A stretch of DNA of 21,367 bases. Origin: B1 sp034439755 (GTDB taxonomy: Bacteria; Bacteroidota; Bacteroidia; UKL13-3). The position numbers and the translations under genes are program-made. The stretch's first letter is position 1; each line of letters begins with the position of its first letter. The notes under the pieces were generated by a model. That model was not told the origin of the DNA and made no database searches. It saw nothing but the letters and a program-made list of their open reading frames with translations. Location: contig JAWXAZ010000104.1 of assembly GCA_034439755.1 (NCBI GenBank), forward strand, positions 1-21,367. Direction: 5' to 3'. Shown here piece by piece: positions 6,722-14,028 of this stretch.

Positions 6722-7708
6722 ATGATACATGTTCACTTTAAAAATATTCGTGCCGAAATATTACGAGAAATAAATAAAGCACAAAATGCAATCCAGGTTG
6801 CTGTTTATTGGTTTACGAACCAAGATCTGTTTGATATGCTTTACCAAAAACTGAAGGAGGGTATTGATGTGGAATTGATTATTCACAATGACTATATCAA
6901 TAACCGAGATGCCGGCTTGCCATTTCAGCAATTTATTGATGCTGGTGGTAAATTCTACTTTTCAGATGATGATAATCCCATGCACAATAAATTTTGCATA
7001 ATTGATAAGCAGGTTTTAATTAATGGCTCATATAACTGGACTTACTATGCTGAAAGTAAAAATCGTGAAAATGTTTTAATAATTAAGGAAGAAAAAGATG
7101 TTATAGAAGCTTTTGAAACCGAATTTTTACAATTAATTGAAATTTTAAAGCCATTACAATCAATCAATCGATTAACCAAATTTGAAGTTGAAGAGAATAA
7201 CCTATTGAGAAATAGGGACTATTTGGCTCATGATATAATTTATCAAGCAAAAGCTTCTAATAAACCGGAAATGGTAAAGTCTGCTTTCGAAATAGCACCA
7301 CAAAATTTAAGTGTCCAAAAAATTGCAAATGATTTGGGCTTGATTAAAAAATATAAATTGAAATCTTCTATTTGGGTAAGCATTGTCAATGATGCGGTTA
7401 AAGTAATAGCTTCAAGGGGTGCTTCAATACCTGCTACATTCACTACTGTAGTTAGGACTAGTTATGATAATCAAACTAAAAGTGTTACGGATATTGTTTA
7501 TGGTGAATTTAATACAGCCTCTGCAAATGAGAAATTAGATACAATGAGCTTGGATGGGTTACCACAAAAACCTGCGGGAAAAGCTGAGGTTAAATTTACC
7601 TTTTCAGTTGATATTGAAGGAAATGTGAGAATTGAAAAGATGTCATTAGATACAGGAATTAAGAAAGTAGTATCAAAGGATGCAAAGTGGCTAATTGAAG
7701 AAAGTTAA
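6722..7708 (+). CDS. PLD-family nuclease fused to an Hsp70-type substrate-binding domain
   Basis: A 328-aa protein. Residues 1-140 are a single-motif phospholipase-D-family domain of the bacterial Nuc type: AVYWFTNQDLF, then MHNKFCIID (H88, K90, D95; HxKx4D) followed by NGSYNWT and NREN. Such proteins usually dimerise to pair two HKD motifs and cut nucleic acid. Residues about 141-230 are helical with an LSVQKIANDLGL stretch. Residues about 233-315 closely follow the Hsp70/DnaK substrate-binding beta-sandwich: IPATFTTVVRTSYDNQ, then VYGE, then GLPQKPAGKAEVKFTFSVD and IEGNV, comparable to the DnaK run with FDIDANGI. No Hsp70 ATPase domain is present. It starts 84 bp after the HEPN gene with its own leader and is plausibly a separate defence gene. 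Nuclease call firm; the SBD call is by pattern but strong. Confidence 0.85.
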   Translation: MIHVHFKNIRAEILREINKAQNAIQVAVYWFTNQDLFDMLYQKLKEGIDVELIIHNDYINNRDAGLPFQQFIDAGGKFYFSDDDNPMHNKFCIIDKQVLINGSYNWTYYAESKNRENVLIIKEEKDVIEAFETEFLQLIEILKPLQSINRLTKFEVEENNLLRNRDYLAHDIIYQAKASNKPEMVKSAFEIAPQNLSVQKIANDLGLIKKYKLKSSIWVSIVNDAVKVIASRGASIPATFTTVVRTSYDNQTKSVTDIVYGEFNTASANEKLDTMSLDGLPQKPAGKAEVKFTFSVDIEGNVRIEKMSLDTGIKKVVSKDAKWLIEES

Positions 7709-7724
7709 AATTAAATTATTTTAC

Positions 7725-7743
7725 TGTGTAGCATCACTGCACA
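7725..7743. promoter_or_regulatory. 19-bp dyad operator, copy 3 (helicase operon)
   Basis: TGTGTA-GCATCAC-TGCACA, the same dyad as at 1371-1389 with one changed base in the left arm and similar spacer bases. It lies 34 bp before the helicase start; AATATTTG at 7753-7760 is a one-mismatch -7 box just downstream. It links this operon to the regulator of the retron locus. Confidence 0.55.
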
Positions 7744-7777
7744 CATGCATTCAATATTTGCATTCTAATTAAACGTT

Positions 7778-9967
7778 ATGAGCATATTCAATCACTTTAA
7801 ACATTTAAACCTAAGCCCCGGACAGGAAAAGGCTCTCACAGAGCTCGAAGCTTTCTTGAATAGCCCAGTGCAAGTGTTTATGCTGAAAGGATATGCAGGA
7901 AGTGGTAAAACAACCATTTTAAAAGGTTTAGTGGAATACCTTAATGCCATAGAAAAAGATTTTGCATTAATGGCTCCAACAGGCAGAGCCGCAAAAGTAA
8001 TAAGAGAAAGAACAGGTCAGGAAGCCTATACCATCCACAAATCAATATACAGCTATGAGGATATGGTGGAAATTGAAGAAGGCGATTCTTTCTACTACTA
8101 TTACAAAATAAGGAATAATGTGGATGTGGCTGGCAAGATATTCATCGTGGATGAAGCTTCCATGTTATCGGATGCAAAAAGTGATGGTGAGTTTTTTCGT
8201 TTTGGTTCAAGCCATTTACTTTCTGATTTAATTACTTACAGCCGGGCTGCTCATGAAAATGTACATTCTAAAATTATTTTTGTAGGCGACCCATGCCAGT
8301 TGCCGCCTGTGGGGGATAATAGTTCAAAAGCCTTTGAAGCTACCTACCTTAAAGAGAAATTCAATCTTTCATCAGTTGACACTGAAATGAAAGAAGTGAA
8401 ACGCCAGGGTGGAGAAAGTGGTATTCTAAAAGCCGCAGCTAAAATCCGAAAAAGCATATCTGCTGGTTTCTTCAATGATTTTAATTTACGTTCCAACGAT
8501 AAAGATATTTTCAATCCTACCTATGAAGCATTTTTAGATACATGGCAAAATGCTGAAAGTCCAAAAATTATTATTGCAAGCAAAAACAAGACTTGCTTAG
8601 ATCTAAACTTGCAAATAAGGGAACGCAGATTCGGCAATGCAGATTTGCCTGTTCAAAAAAGTGATATCGTTATCATGGGTGGCAACAATTACAGGAAAGG
8701 TATTTTCAACGGAGAATTTGCAGTGATTAATGAAGTAAGTGATATAGTTACGCAACGAAATATCGCATTAAGAGGCAAAAATCCTGTAACATTAACTTGG
8801 CGTAATGTCGAATTGGTTTTTCCTAATGCAGAAAGCAGTAACAAAGTTGTAAAAGGTAAAATGTTGGAAAATTTTCTTTATGGTGACAACTTTTTAAAGC
8901 CTGAAGAAACACAAGCGTTGTATGTAGATTTTACAACCCGACACAAAGGTTTGAAACCCAAAACTAAAGAATTTAAAGAAGCCATAATGCAGGATGAATA
9001 CTTCAATTGCTTGCTAATGAAATATGGCTATGCGGTTACTTGCCATAAGGCACAAGGTGGTGAATGGGACAATGTATTTACCGTTTGGGATAATGACAAT
9101 GAAGTAGGTTTTGATTGTTTTATTGATACACAAAGAAGAGCGGGCAAAACGAATCAAGATTTTTACCGTTGGGCCTATACAGCTATTACCAGGGCTTCAA
9201 AGAAATTGTTTGCACTTAATCCGCCATTCTTTAATTCCTATTCCGCTATGACATTTTTAGACGTAACCGTTTTAAATGCATTAAGCGAATTGACCGGGAC
9301 AAAAATTCAAACTGAAGAAATCAGTTTGGATGATGAATTATTGCAACAGCTTTCCAATTTAAATTTATTAGAACAACACATTCCGCTACAAGATCATTTT
9401 ATCAAAGTGCGTCATGCAGTTAGAAAGCAATACATTGAAGTAGTGGGCTGGGAGAAAATTGGGTATGAGATTCGATATGCATTTCAGAGAGAAAACGACA
9501 AGGCTGTATTCAGAACCTATGTAAATGGTCAAAATGAATTTAGAAAGCCAATTACATCAATGCCTAATCTTTCAGCGAATACTGAATTTAACCAAAAAAT
9601 AGTTGAAACGTTGAATCAGTTACCTAATGTTTCAATTAAAAGAAATACTGCTGAAACCATTTTAGGCAAGATAGAATTTGACTTTGATTTAGAAGAGCAA
9701 TTTCCTTTTACCAGAAGTTTGTTTGATGATATATCTACTTTATTGGAAAGCTCAGCCATACAAATTGACAATATTGAACATCAAAGATATAAAGAGAGAT
9801 ATACTTTTAATCGTAATCAAGAAATTGCAGTTATCGATTTTGAGTATAATGGGAATGGTGCTTTTGGTAGGGTTGTCCCTATTCAAAATCTGACCAATAG
9901 CCAGGCATTGGTTTCTGATATTCAAACGGCATTGCAAACTTTAAAACAAGAAGAATATGCCAGCTAA
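7778..9967 (+). CDS. RecD-like SF1B DNA helicase with novel C-terminal domain
   Basis: This 729-aa protein carries the full set of superfamily 1 helicase motifs: GYAGSGKTT (Walker A, 38-46), APTGRAAKV (66-74), IVDEASM (Walker B, 123-129), VGDPCQLPPVGD (169-180), YAVTCHKAQGGEWDNVF (418-434) and YRWAYTAITRASKK (463-476). The ITRA and HKAQG spacing is that of RecD2/TraA-type 5'-to-3' translocases. It has no RecB or RecC partner here and lacks the N-terminal HhH region of long RecD2 proteins, beginning almost directly at the ATPase core. Residues about 540-729 form an unrecognised C-terminal domain. The downstream gene starts inside its last codons (11-nt overlap), so the two products are probably made together. 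Likely roles are defence or DNA repair. Confidence 0.9.
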   Translation: MSIFNHFKHLNLSPGQEKALTELEAFLNSPVQVFMLKGYAGSGKTTILKGLVEYLNAIEKDFALMAPTGRAAKVIRERTGQEAYTIHKSIYSYEDMVEIEEGDSFYYYYKIRNNVDVAGKIFIVDEASMLSDAKSDGEFFRFGSSHLLSDLITYSRAAHENVHSKIIFVGDPCQLPPVGDNSSKAFEATYLKEKFNLSSVDTEMKEVKRQGGESGILKAAAKIRKSISAGFFNDFNLRSNDKDIFNPTYEAFLDTWQNAESPKIIIASKNKTCLDLNLQIRERRFGNADLPVQKSDIVIMGGNNYRKGIFNGEFAVINEVSDIVTQRNIALRGKNPVTLTWRNVELVFPNAESSNKVVKGKMLENFLYGDNFLKPEETQALYVDFTTRHKGLKPKTKEFKEAIMQDEYFNCLLMKYGYAVTCHKAQGGEWDNVFTVWDNDNEVGFDCFIDTQRRAGKTNQDFYRWAYTAITRASKKLFALNPPFFNSYSAMTFLDVTVLNALSELTGTKIQTEEISLDDELLQQLSNLNLLEQHIPLQDHFIKVRHAVRKQYIEVVGWEKIGYEIRYAFQRENDKAVFRTYVNGQNEFRKPITSMPNLSANTEFNQKIVETLNQLPNVSIKRNTAETILGKIEFDFDLEEQFPFTRSLFDDISTLLESSAIQIDNIEHQRYKERYTFNRNQEIAVIDFEYNGNGAFGRVVPIQNLTNSQALVSDIQTALQTLKQEEYAS

Positions 9968-11456
9968 AGAAATAAAAGCACTCCGTCAGGCAGGTAAGTT
10001 AGAAGAAGCCTTGAATCTGGCAAAAGCTGAAATGGAAGCAGAGCCTGCAAACATTTGGCCGAAACGCAACATTAGTTGGGTGTATTATGATTATTTAAAA
10101 CAGAATAGTTCACCAGAACATTTCGATTCATTCATTTCATGGTTAGATGAAATCAAAAACCTGCAATTACCTGTGGAGGAAAAAATGCTGTTTGAACAGC
10201 TTTGTTGGCAGATAGGCAAAATGGCTTTTGGTTTATTGAAAACAATTCCAGTTGATCTACATAAAAGTATTCGTCTATTTGAGTCCGTAGAATCTTTTCA
10301 TTTTCCAAAGCCTTCTGAAGGTTATAGTTTTTTATTTAAGTCGTTACACAAAGCACTAAAAGAGACTGATAAGTATATATATTTTGCTGACTGGTGGAAT
10401 TTTAAAAACTTTATGCCAGAAGATTATCAGAAAGAAAAAATGCCGAATGGAAAGGAAGTGATGGCAGTTGCAGAGCAGGCTTATATCGCTTACGCTAAAC
10501 ATTTGCTGCCAAAACAAAATCAATTTGGTGAAATGGTTTTTGATAGAGAGAAAGCAATGGCATTCCTACCAATTCTTTCCAATATAGTTGATACCTATCC
10601 TCAATTTCAGTATCCGGCATATTTTAATGCAAAGCTGTTATTGGCATTAGGAGATAAAGATCATATGTTATCTGCCTTATTGCCATTTGCAAAAAAGAAA
10701 CGTAATGATTTTTGGGTATGGGAAATTCTTTCAGAAGCATTCTCTAATGACCCAGAAAAAGTATTTGCTTGTTACTGCAAAGCTCTTTCTTGTAAAAGTC
10801 CCGAAGAAATGTTGGTTAGTCTAAGGCAAAAAATGGCGGATTTATTAATTGCCAAGAAACTATATAACGAGGCAAAGACAGAAATAGACCTTTTAGTTCA
10901 TACGAGAACTGAGCATGGATTTAGGATACCTATTGAAGTTATGAATTGGCAAGCTACCGAATGGTATAAAAATGCAATTGCATCAAAATCTAATTTTGGT
11001 TTTTATAAAGTACTATTAACCATTGCAGAAGGTCTTTTATTCAGTGATGTACCCGAGGAATTATTAATCGTTGAGTTTGTAAATACGGATAAGAAGATGC
11101 TTAATTTCATTGTATCCGAATCTAAGTTTGGCTTTTTCAAATATGACCGTTTTTTCTCGGAAGCTAAGGTTGGCGATATTTTAAAGGTAAGATTTCAGGG
11201 CGGAAGCAAAGCAGCAATGCATCAGATTTTTACTGCTGTTAAAGTGAATGATGAAGTGTTTAAAAGCCAATTTTTGAAAGAAGTTAATGGAGCTATAAAA
11301 ATACCTGCCGGTAAACCATTTGGCTTTATTGAAGATGTTTTCATTCATCCTTCTTTAGTATCTAAACTGAAGCTAACTGATGGAATGTTATTCAAAGGAA
11401 AAACGATTAAATCATTCAACAAAGAAAAAAAGGAATGGAGCTGGAAGCTCATATAG
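9957..11456 (+). CDS. TPR-like protein with C-terminal OB/cold-shock-like domains
   Basis: A 499-aa protein whose start lies inside the helicase stop region. The N-terminus (EIKALRQAGKLEEALNLAK, then EPANIWPKRNISWVYYDYLK) is tetratricopeptide-like, and the middle is helical in the same style. Residues about 360-440 look like a first beta-barrel (LIVEFVNTDKKMLNFIV, then SKFGFFKYDRF, then VGDILKVRF). Residues about 452-499 look like a second: GKPFGFIEDVFIHPSLV resembles the nucleic-acid-binding face of cold-shock domains, which contain GFGFI and vFvH. I infer a scaffold carrying a nucleic-acid-binding OB fold that works with the helicase. Family name not known to me. Confidence 0.7.
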   Translation: MPAKEIKALRQAGKLEEALNLAKAEMEAEPANIWPKRNISWVYYDYLKQNSSPEHFDSFISWLDEIKNLQLPVEEKMLFEQLCWQIGKMAFGLLKTIPVDLHKSIRLFESVESFHFPKPSEGYSFLFKSLHKALKETDKYIYFADWWNFKNFMPEDYQKEKMPNGKEVMAVAEQAYIAYAKHLLPKQNQFGEMVFDREKAMAFLPILSNIVDTYPQFQYPAYFNAKLLLALGDKDHMLSALLPFAKKKRNDFWVWEILSEAFSNDPEKVFACYCKALSCKSPEEMLVSLRQKMADLLIAKKLYNEAKTEIDLLVHTRTEHGFRIPIEVMNWQATEWYKNAIASKSNFGFYKVLLTIAEGLLFSDVPEELLIVEFVNTDKKMLNFIVSESKFGFFKYDRFFSEAKVGDILKVRFQGGSKAAMHQIFTAVKVNDEVFKSQFLKEVNGAIKIPAGKPFGFIEDVFIHPSLVSKLKLTDGMLFKGKTIKSFNKEKKEWSWKLI

Positions 11457-11466
11457 TTATATCCCT

Positions 11467-11886
11467 ATGGAATTAGAAGTAAAAAAATATAATAATTTAA
11501 AGACCCAGGCAGATGCTGTATTGTGTTTTTTGCAGAGTTTGGATATTGATATGGTCAGTGCTGTTTTAGAAGAAAACCGTACATATCAAGATTTTGAAAA
11601 GCATGTATTTATTCAGAAATTGGATTACACATTGGATGAATTTATTCATGCAGGGGATACCTATTTAAATCGTTATGATGGTTTTTGTAACGCTGAAACC
11701 TGTAATTATAAATGCAAAGGATTCACTTTTATAGGAAATAATTCCGGCCACTATTTTGACTTAATTATCGATATAAAAGATGGAGTTGTTCTTGATATTT
11801 ATGAATGTACATTATTCAAATGCCTTGAAAATGGGCTTTCTAAAAACAACCGAATTGAGATTGATAAATCTTCGTTCCCTTTCTAA
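11467..11886 (+). CDS. Small Cys-rich hypothetical protein
   Basis: A 139-aa protein. I start it at the ATG at 11467, 10 bp after the preceding stop; the reading frame is open further upstream but that part overlaps the TPR gene and looks non-coding. The centre reads GFCNAETCNYKCKGFTFIGNNS (split around residues 72-93), with Cys at 74, 79, 83, 114 and 119, followed by YFDLIIDI and LDIYECTLFKC. The CxxxxCxxxC spacing could bind a metal, but no known family is recognised. Its position as third gene behind the helicase and TPR/OB protein suggests it belongs to the same system. Confidence 0.65.
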   Translation: MELEVKKYNNLKTQADAVLCFLQSLDIDMVSAVLEENRTYQDFEKHVFIQKLDYTLDEFIHAGDTYLNRYDGFCNAETCNYKCKGFTFIGNNSGHYFDLIIDIKDGVVLDIYECTLFKCLENGLSKNNRIEIDKSSFPF

Positions 11887-11933
11887 CCAATATTAAAAGC
11901 GGTGCTCGTTCCTCACGAATTTAATAACGCACC

Positions 11934-12009
11934 CGGCTACACACAAGAGCGGCTTGTGCAGTGCCCTTACCACAAAGCCAACGCTTCAACTGCACTTGTG
12001 GTATAGCCG
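11934..12009. repeat. Long imperfect hairpin 1 in non-coding region
   Basis: Three consecutive stem segments match: CGGCTA (11934-11939) with TAGCCG (12004-12009), CACAAG (11942-11947) with CTTGTG (11995-12000), and TGCAGT (11957-11962) with ACTGCA (11989-11994), leaving a 9-nt one-sided bulge and a 26-nt loop. It is part of a gene-free stretch from 11887 to about 12396 that is visibly richer in GC than the genes before it. No coding frame there is convincing. Confidence 0.5.
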
Positions 12010-12034
12010 CCATTTTTAACTGCCATACTTTTTG

Positions 12035-12129
12035 TTTGGTGTGAGCCAACGCATACAGCACATTGCTATCCTCATTTCGCTAACGCTACATTGCGGTAGC
12101 AAAGAGCTGTGCCGACACACCACACCAAA
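12035..12129. repeat. Long imperfect hairpin 2 in non-coding region
   Basis: TTTGGTGTG (12035-12043) pairs with CACACCAAA (12121-12129), ACAGC (12055-12059) with GCTGT (12106-12110), and TTGCTA (12063-12068) with TAGCAA (12097-12102). It lies 25 bp from hairpin 1 in the same orientation. Together they resemble a folded repeat unit or recombination-site-like element; identity unknown. Confidence 0.45.
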
Positions 12130-12200
12130 AAAAAACGCTACACTCCTACCACCACCACCGTTTTGCTTATGCCAGTATAAAAACTGCCTGAAGCTAAATA

Positions 12201-12219
12201 ACATAATGCAGTATTATGT
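12201..12219. repeat. Short perfect hairpin
   Basis: ACATAAT (12201-12207) and ATTATGT (12213-12219) form a 7-bp stem with a GCAGT loop, third in the series of hairpins between the helicase operon and the IS remnant. The plus strand lacks a following T-tract, so it is not a convincing terminator. Confidence 0.35.
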
Positions 12220-12326
12220 GTTCGCTACGCACAGCCACCCAACGATTATTCAAGCATCCCACCTCAGTGGCTGTCACATAATTTGCCATTACGTTAAATA
12301 GCCTATACCACTGATTATTTCGGATG

Positions 12327-12361
12327 AACTGCGCCACCCATTTCGGTTTCAACTGCGCCAC
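12327..12361. repeat. Direct repeat AACTGCGCCAC at IS-like end
   Basis: AACTGCGCCAC occurs at 12327-12337 and 12351-12361, 24 bp apart. Closely spaced repeated motifs at an element end are typical of IS21-family termini, so this may be the scar of a second lost element; no istA/istB sequence is left. The second copy overlaps the left inverted repeat of the IS3 remnant. Confidence 0.4.
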
Positions 12362-12396
12362 TAGAATGAGATAAAAAATGCACTGCAACAATAGGA

Positions 12397-12825
12397 TTAT
12401 TTTCTATTGCTAAGTGAAGTGTAAACGGGAAATAAGAATACACAACTTTTGGCAATTGGGATGTAAGTAATGTCAATTGCCCAAACTTGGTTAATCCTTA
12501 TGATTATTAATCCCCTTAACAGGTAAGTCCGAATGTACTTAGCTTGACCCAGCTTACTTAGGTTTATCCTCGGGTAGATGGCCATTAATCCCATCAGCCT
12601 CAGTAAACGTCTCACACGTTTTTCATTAACAATAAATCCCCGGCTCAGCAAGTGATCCTGCATTCGCAACACACCATAACTGGGATGTTCCATATAATGC
12701 TCATCCATCAAACGCATCATTGCTAGATTATCTTGATTCTCCCCAACTGCTTTATAAGTCAGGCTGTTTCTTAGAATCCTTAAAAGCAATCACTGGGATC
12801 GAATACTTATCTTGCTCTTTGGATC
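12397..12825 (-). pseudogene. IS3-family transposase OrfB, truncated and interrupted
   Basis: The minus-strand frame reads DPKSKISIRSQ, a TGA at 12792-12790 where family members have Cys, then LLLRILRNSLTYKAVGENQDN and the helix-turn-helix part MDEHYMEHPSYGVLRM and VRRLLRLMGLMAIYP. NQVWAIDITYIPI follows, which begins the DDE/RNase-H-like integrase core and carries its first Asp. The sequence then ends within 20 residues, so the second Asp and the Glu are lost. It is a non-functional relic; the deletion seems to run from just after the first core strand to the element's left end. Confidence 0.75.
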
Positions 12826-13164
12826 TTATAAGGATTTATTATCTGTTAAAGTCCGGCTTTCTTTAAAATTTTTTTTAAAAACGTCATTCTCCATTTCCAA
12901 TTTTCCTATCTTGGAATAAAGCAAATCAACGTCTTCTGACGGTTCTTCCGTCGGTTGCTTTTTTGCGAAAACCTGTTTGGCCAAATCAATAAACTCTTGC
13001 TTCCATATACTTATCATCGTTGGGAGCAACTCATACTTTGTGGATAAGTTTGCAATCGTTTCACGTTCCCTGATAGCATCAATAGCCACTATCGCCTTAA
13101 ATGCGGAAGTAAATTTCCTTCTGTTTTTTTTATTTTTACTGGTTTAAATGTAGTAACTTTTCAT
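12826..13164 (-). pseudogene. IS3-family OrfA (helix-turn-helix), frameshifted start
   Basis: The minus strand encodes RRKFTSAFKAIVAIDAIRER, then ETIANLSTKYELLPTMISIWK and a leucine-zipper-like tail (SKIGKLEMENDVFKK): the usual OrfA of IS3 elements, which binds the terminal repeats. The likely ATG at 13164-13162 is one base out of frame (ATGAAAAGTT where ATGAAAGTT would read through). Only a shortened frame from 13089 is intact. The stop at 12828-12826 is followed directly by orfB sequence in the same frame. Confidence 0.7.
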
Positions 13165-13263
13165 CTTAACTAGTGGCGCTAAATTTGGGGAGTAGCATAC
13201 CCGCATTTACTCCCTTATTTACTCCCTCACTATAATCCCAACTAATCCATCCCCTACCCAATC

Positions 13264-13902
13264 CTACCCAATCCTCCTCAAACACTCCTCACTCACCAAT
13301 TCAAAAAACTTGGTTAGGGTGGCACCGCCTTTCTTTACAATAAAATCATCCAATTCAAAATAGCTGAAGTTTGGATAGGGTTTTATTGCTTTCATAACGC
13401 GGTTTACATAAGGCTTACTCGATTGCCTTTCAAATGAAAAGGGTATGCTGCAAATGGCTTGAAAATCTTTTTTGTTTGCCTGAAGCCAAGGCACCAGCTG
13501 CTCCATAAAAAAGGTGCCTGTAAACCCGCCTAAACCTGCATATAAAACAAATTTCTCATCGGCTTCAAAAATGCGCCAAACTTGATCTGGTATAATTAAC
13601 TTTCCAGACATATCTGTTGGGATACATATTTCCTTATTGGTGAAATGGGTAGCAATTATGGGTGGATGGTATTCGATGAACTCAATATCACTTGGCAAAT
13701 TTGGCCTTGCGGGGCGACTAATACAGGTATATTTTGCCTCCACCCCATTGGCATGCACATATTCCAAAATATTGCAGCCAGCGCCTCCTAAACCAATAAT
13801 ATGGTGTGGCTTTTTAGGCCTAGGATTCGAAAATAATTGATTGGGAAAAGCAGACATCACGCCAATAACACCCAAACTTCTAATAGCTTCGCGTCTTTTC
13901 AT
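13264..13902 (-). CDS. FtsZ/tubulin-like nucleotide-binding protein with Tat-like signal
   Basis: A 212-aa protein. The N-terminus MKRREAIRSLGVIGVMSAFP looks like a twin-arginine (Tat) export signal. Residues about 33-200 follow the FtsZ N-terminal GTPase half: IIGLGGAGCN (35-44, like VIGVGGAGxN), YAGLGGFTGT (121-130, at the place of the tubulin signature GGGTGTG, with Phe inserted and the last Gly lost), and SIPFSFERQ (152-160, like the PFxFEGxR strand). The protein ends before the T7 loop that carries the catalytic NxDxxD and lacks the FtsZ C-terminal domain, so polymer-driven GTP hydrolysis as in FtsZ is unlikely. Export of such a fold would be odd. Role unknown. Confidence 0.65.
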   Translation of the reverse strand: MKRREAIRSLGVIGVMSAFPNQLFSNPRPKKPHHIIGLGGAGCNILEYVHANGVEAKYTCISRPARPNLPSDIEFIEYHPPIIATHFTNKEICIPTDMSGKLIIPDQVWRIFEADEKFVLYAGLGGFTGTFFMEQLVPWLQANKKDFQAICSIPFSFERQSSKPYVNRVMKAIKPYPNFSYFELDDFIVKKGGATLTKFFELVSEECLRRIG

Positions 13903-13975
13903 TTAAATATATATTAATACCAATTAAAGGGTTTCAACAATTTCTATATCCATGAAACAAAGATCAAAAGACACT

Positions 13976-13992
13976 ACGCCAAAATATGGCGT
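13976..13992 (-). terminator. Possible terminator of the second WYL gene
   Basis: ACGCCA (13976-13981) and TGGCGT (13987-13992) form a 6-bp stem with a 5-base loop. On the minus strand it lies 37 bp past the WYL stop and is followed by a T-rich TGTCTTTTG. A weak but plausible intrinsic terminator. Confidence 0.3.
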
Positions 13993-14028
13993 GGGAGATT
14001 CTGAAGCAATATAAAATCTCGAAAAAAT

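Larger units (their letters stand above)
12355..13179 (-). mobile_element. Decayed IS3-family element
   Basis: GCGCCACTAG at 12355-12364 and its complement CTAGTGGCGC at 13170-13179 bracket minus-strand remains of IS3-family orfA and orfB. The interval is 825 bp against about 1.2-1.5 kb for an intact IS3-type element. orfB stops soon after its first catalytic Asp, in-frame stops interrupt the reading, and orfA has a frameshift near its start. The repeat match is only 10 bp, so the exact ends are uncertain. Confidence 0.65.

Noticed and set aside
6722..7708. Cardiolipin synthase or phospholipase role for the PLD protein
   Set aside because: There is a single HKD motif, no membrane segments and a location among nucleic-acid genes, which fits the Nuc-type nuclease group better.
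11380..11466. Upstream extension of the Cys-rich protein to the earlier ATG at 11380
   Set aside because: The extra 29 residues overlap the OB-domain codons of the preceding gene and are Lys/Ser-rich without pattern. The ATG at 11467 follows the previous stop by 10 bp.
11934..12129. Integron attC sites
   Set aside because: The hairpins resemble attC folding, but I could not find paired GTTRRRY and RYYYAAC core sites at the stem bases, and there is no integrase or cassette array.
12032..12301. Open frames of 60-90 codons on both strands
   Set aside because: They run through hairpin and low-complexity sequence, have unnatural composition and no recognisable protein pattern.
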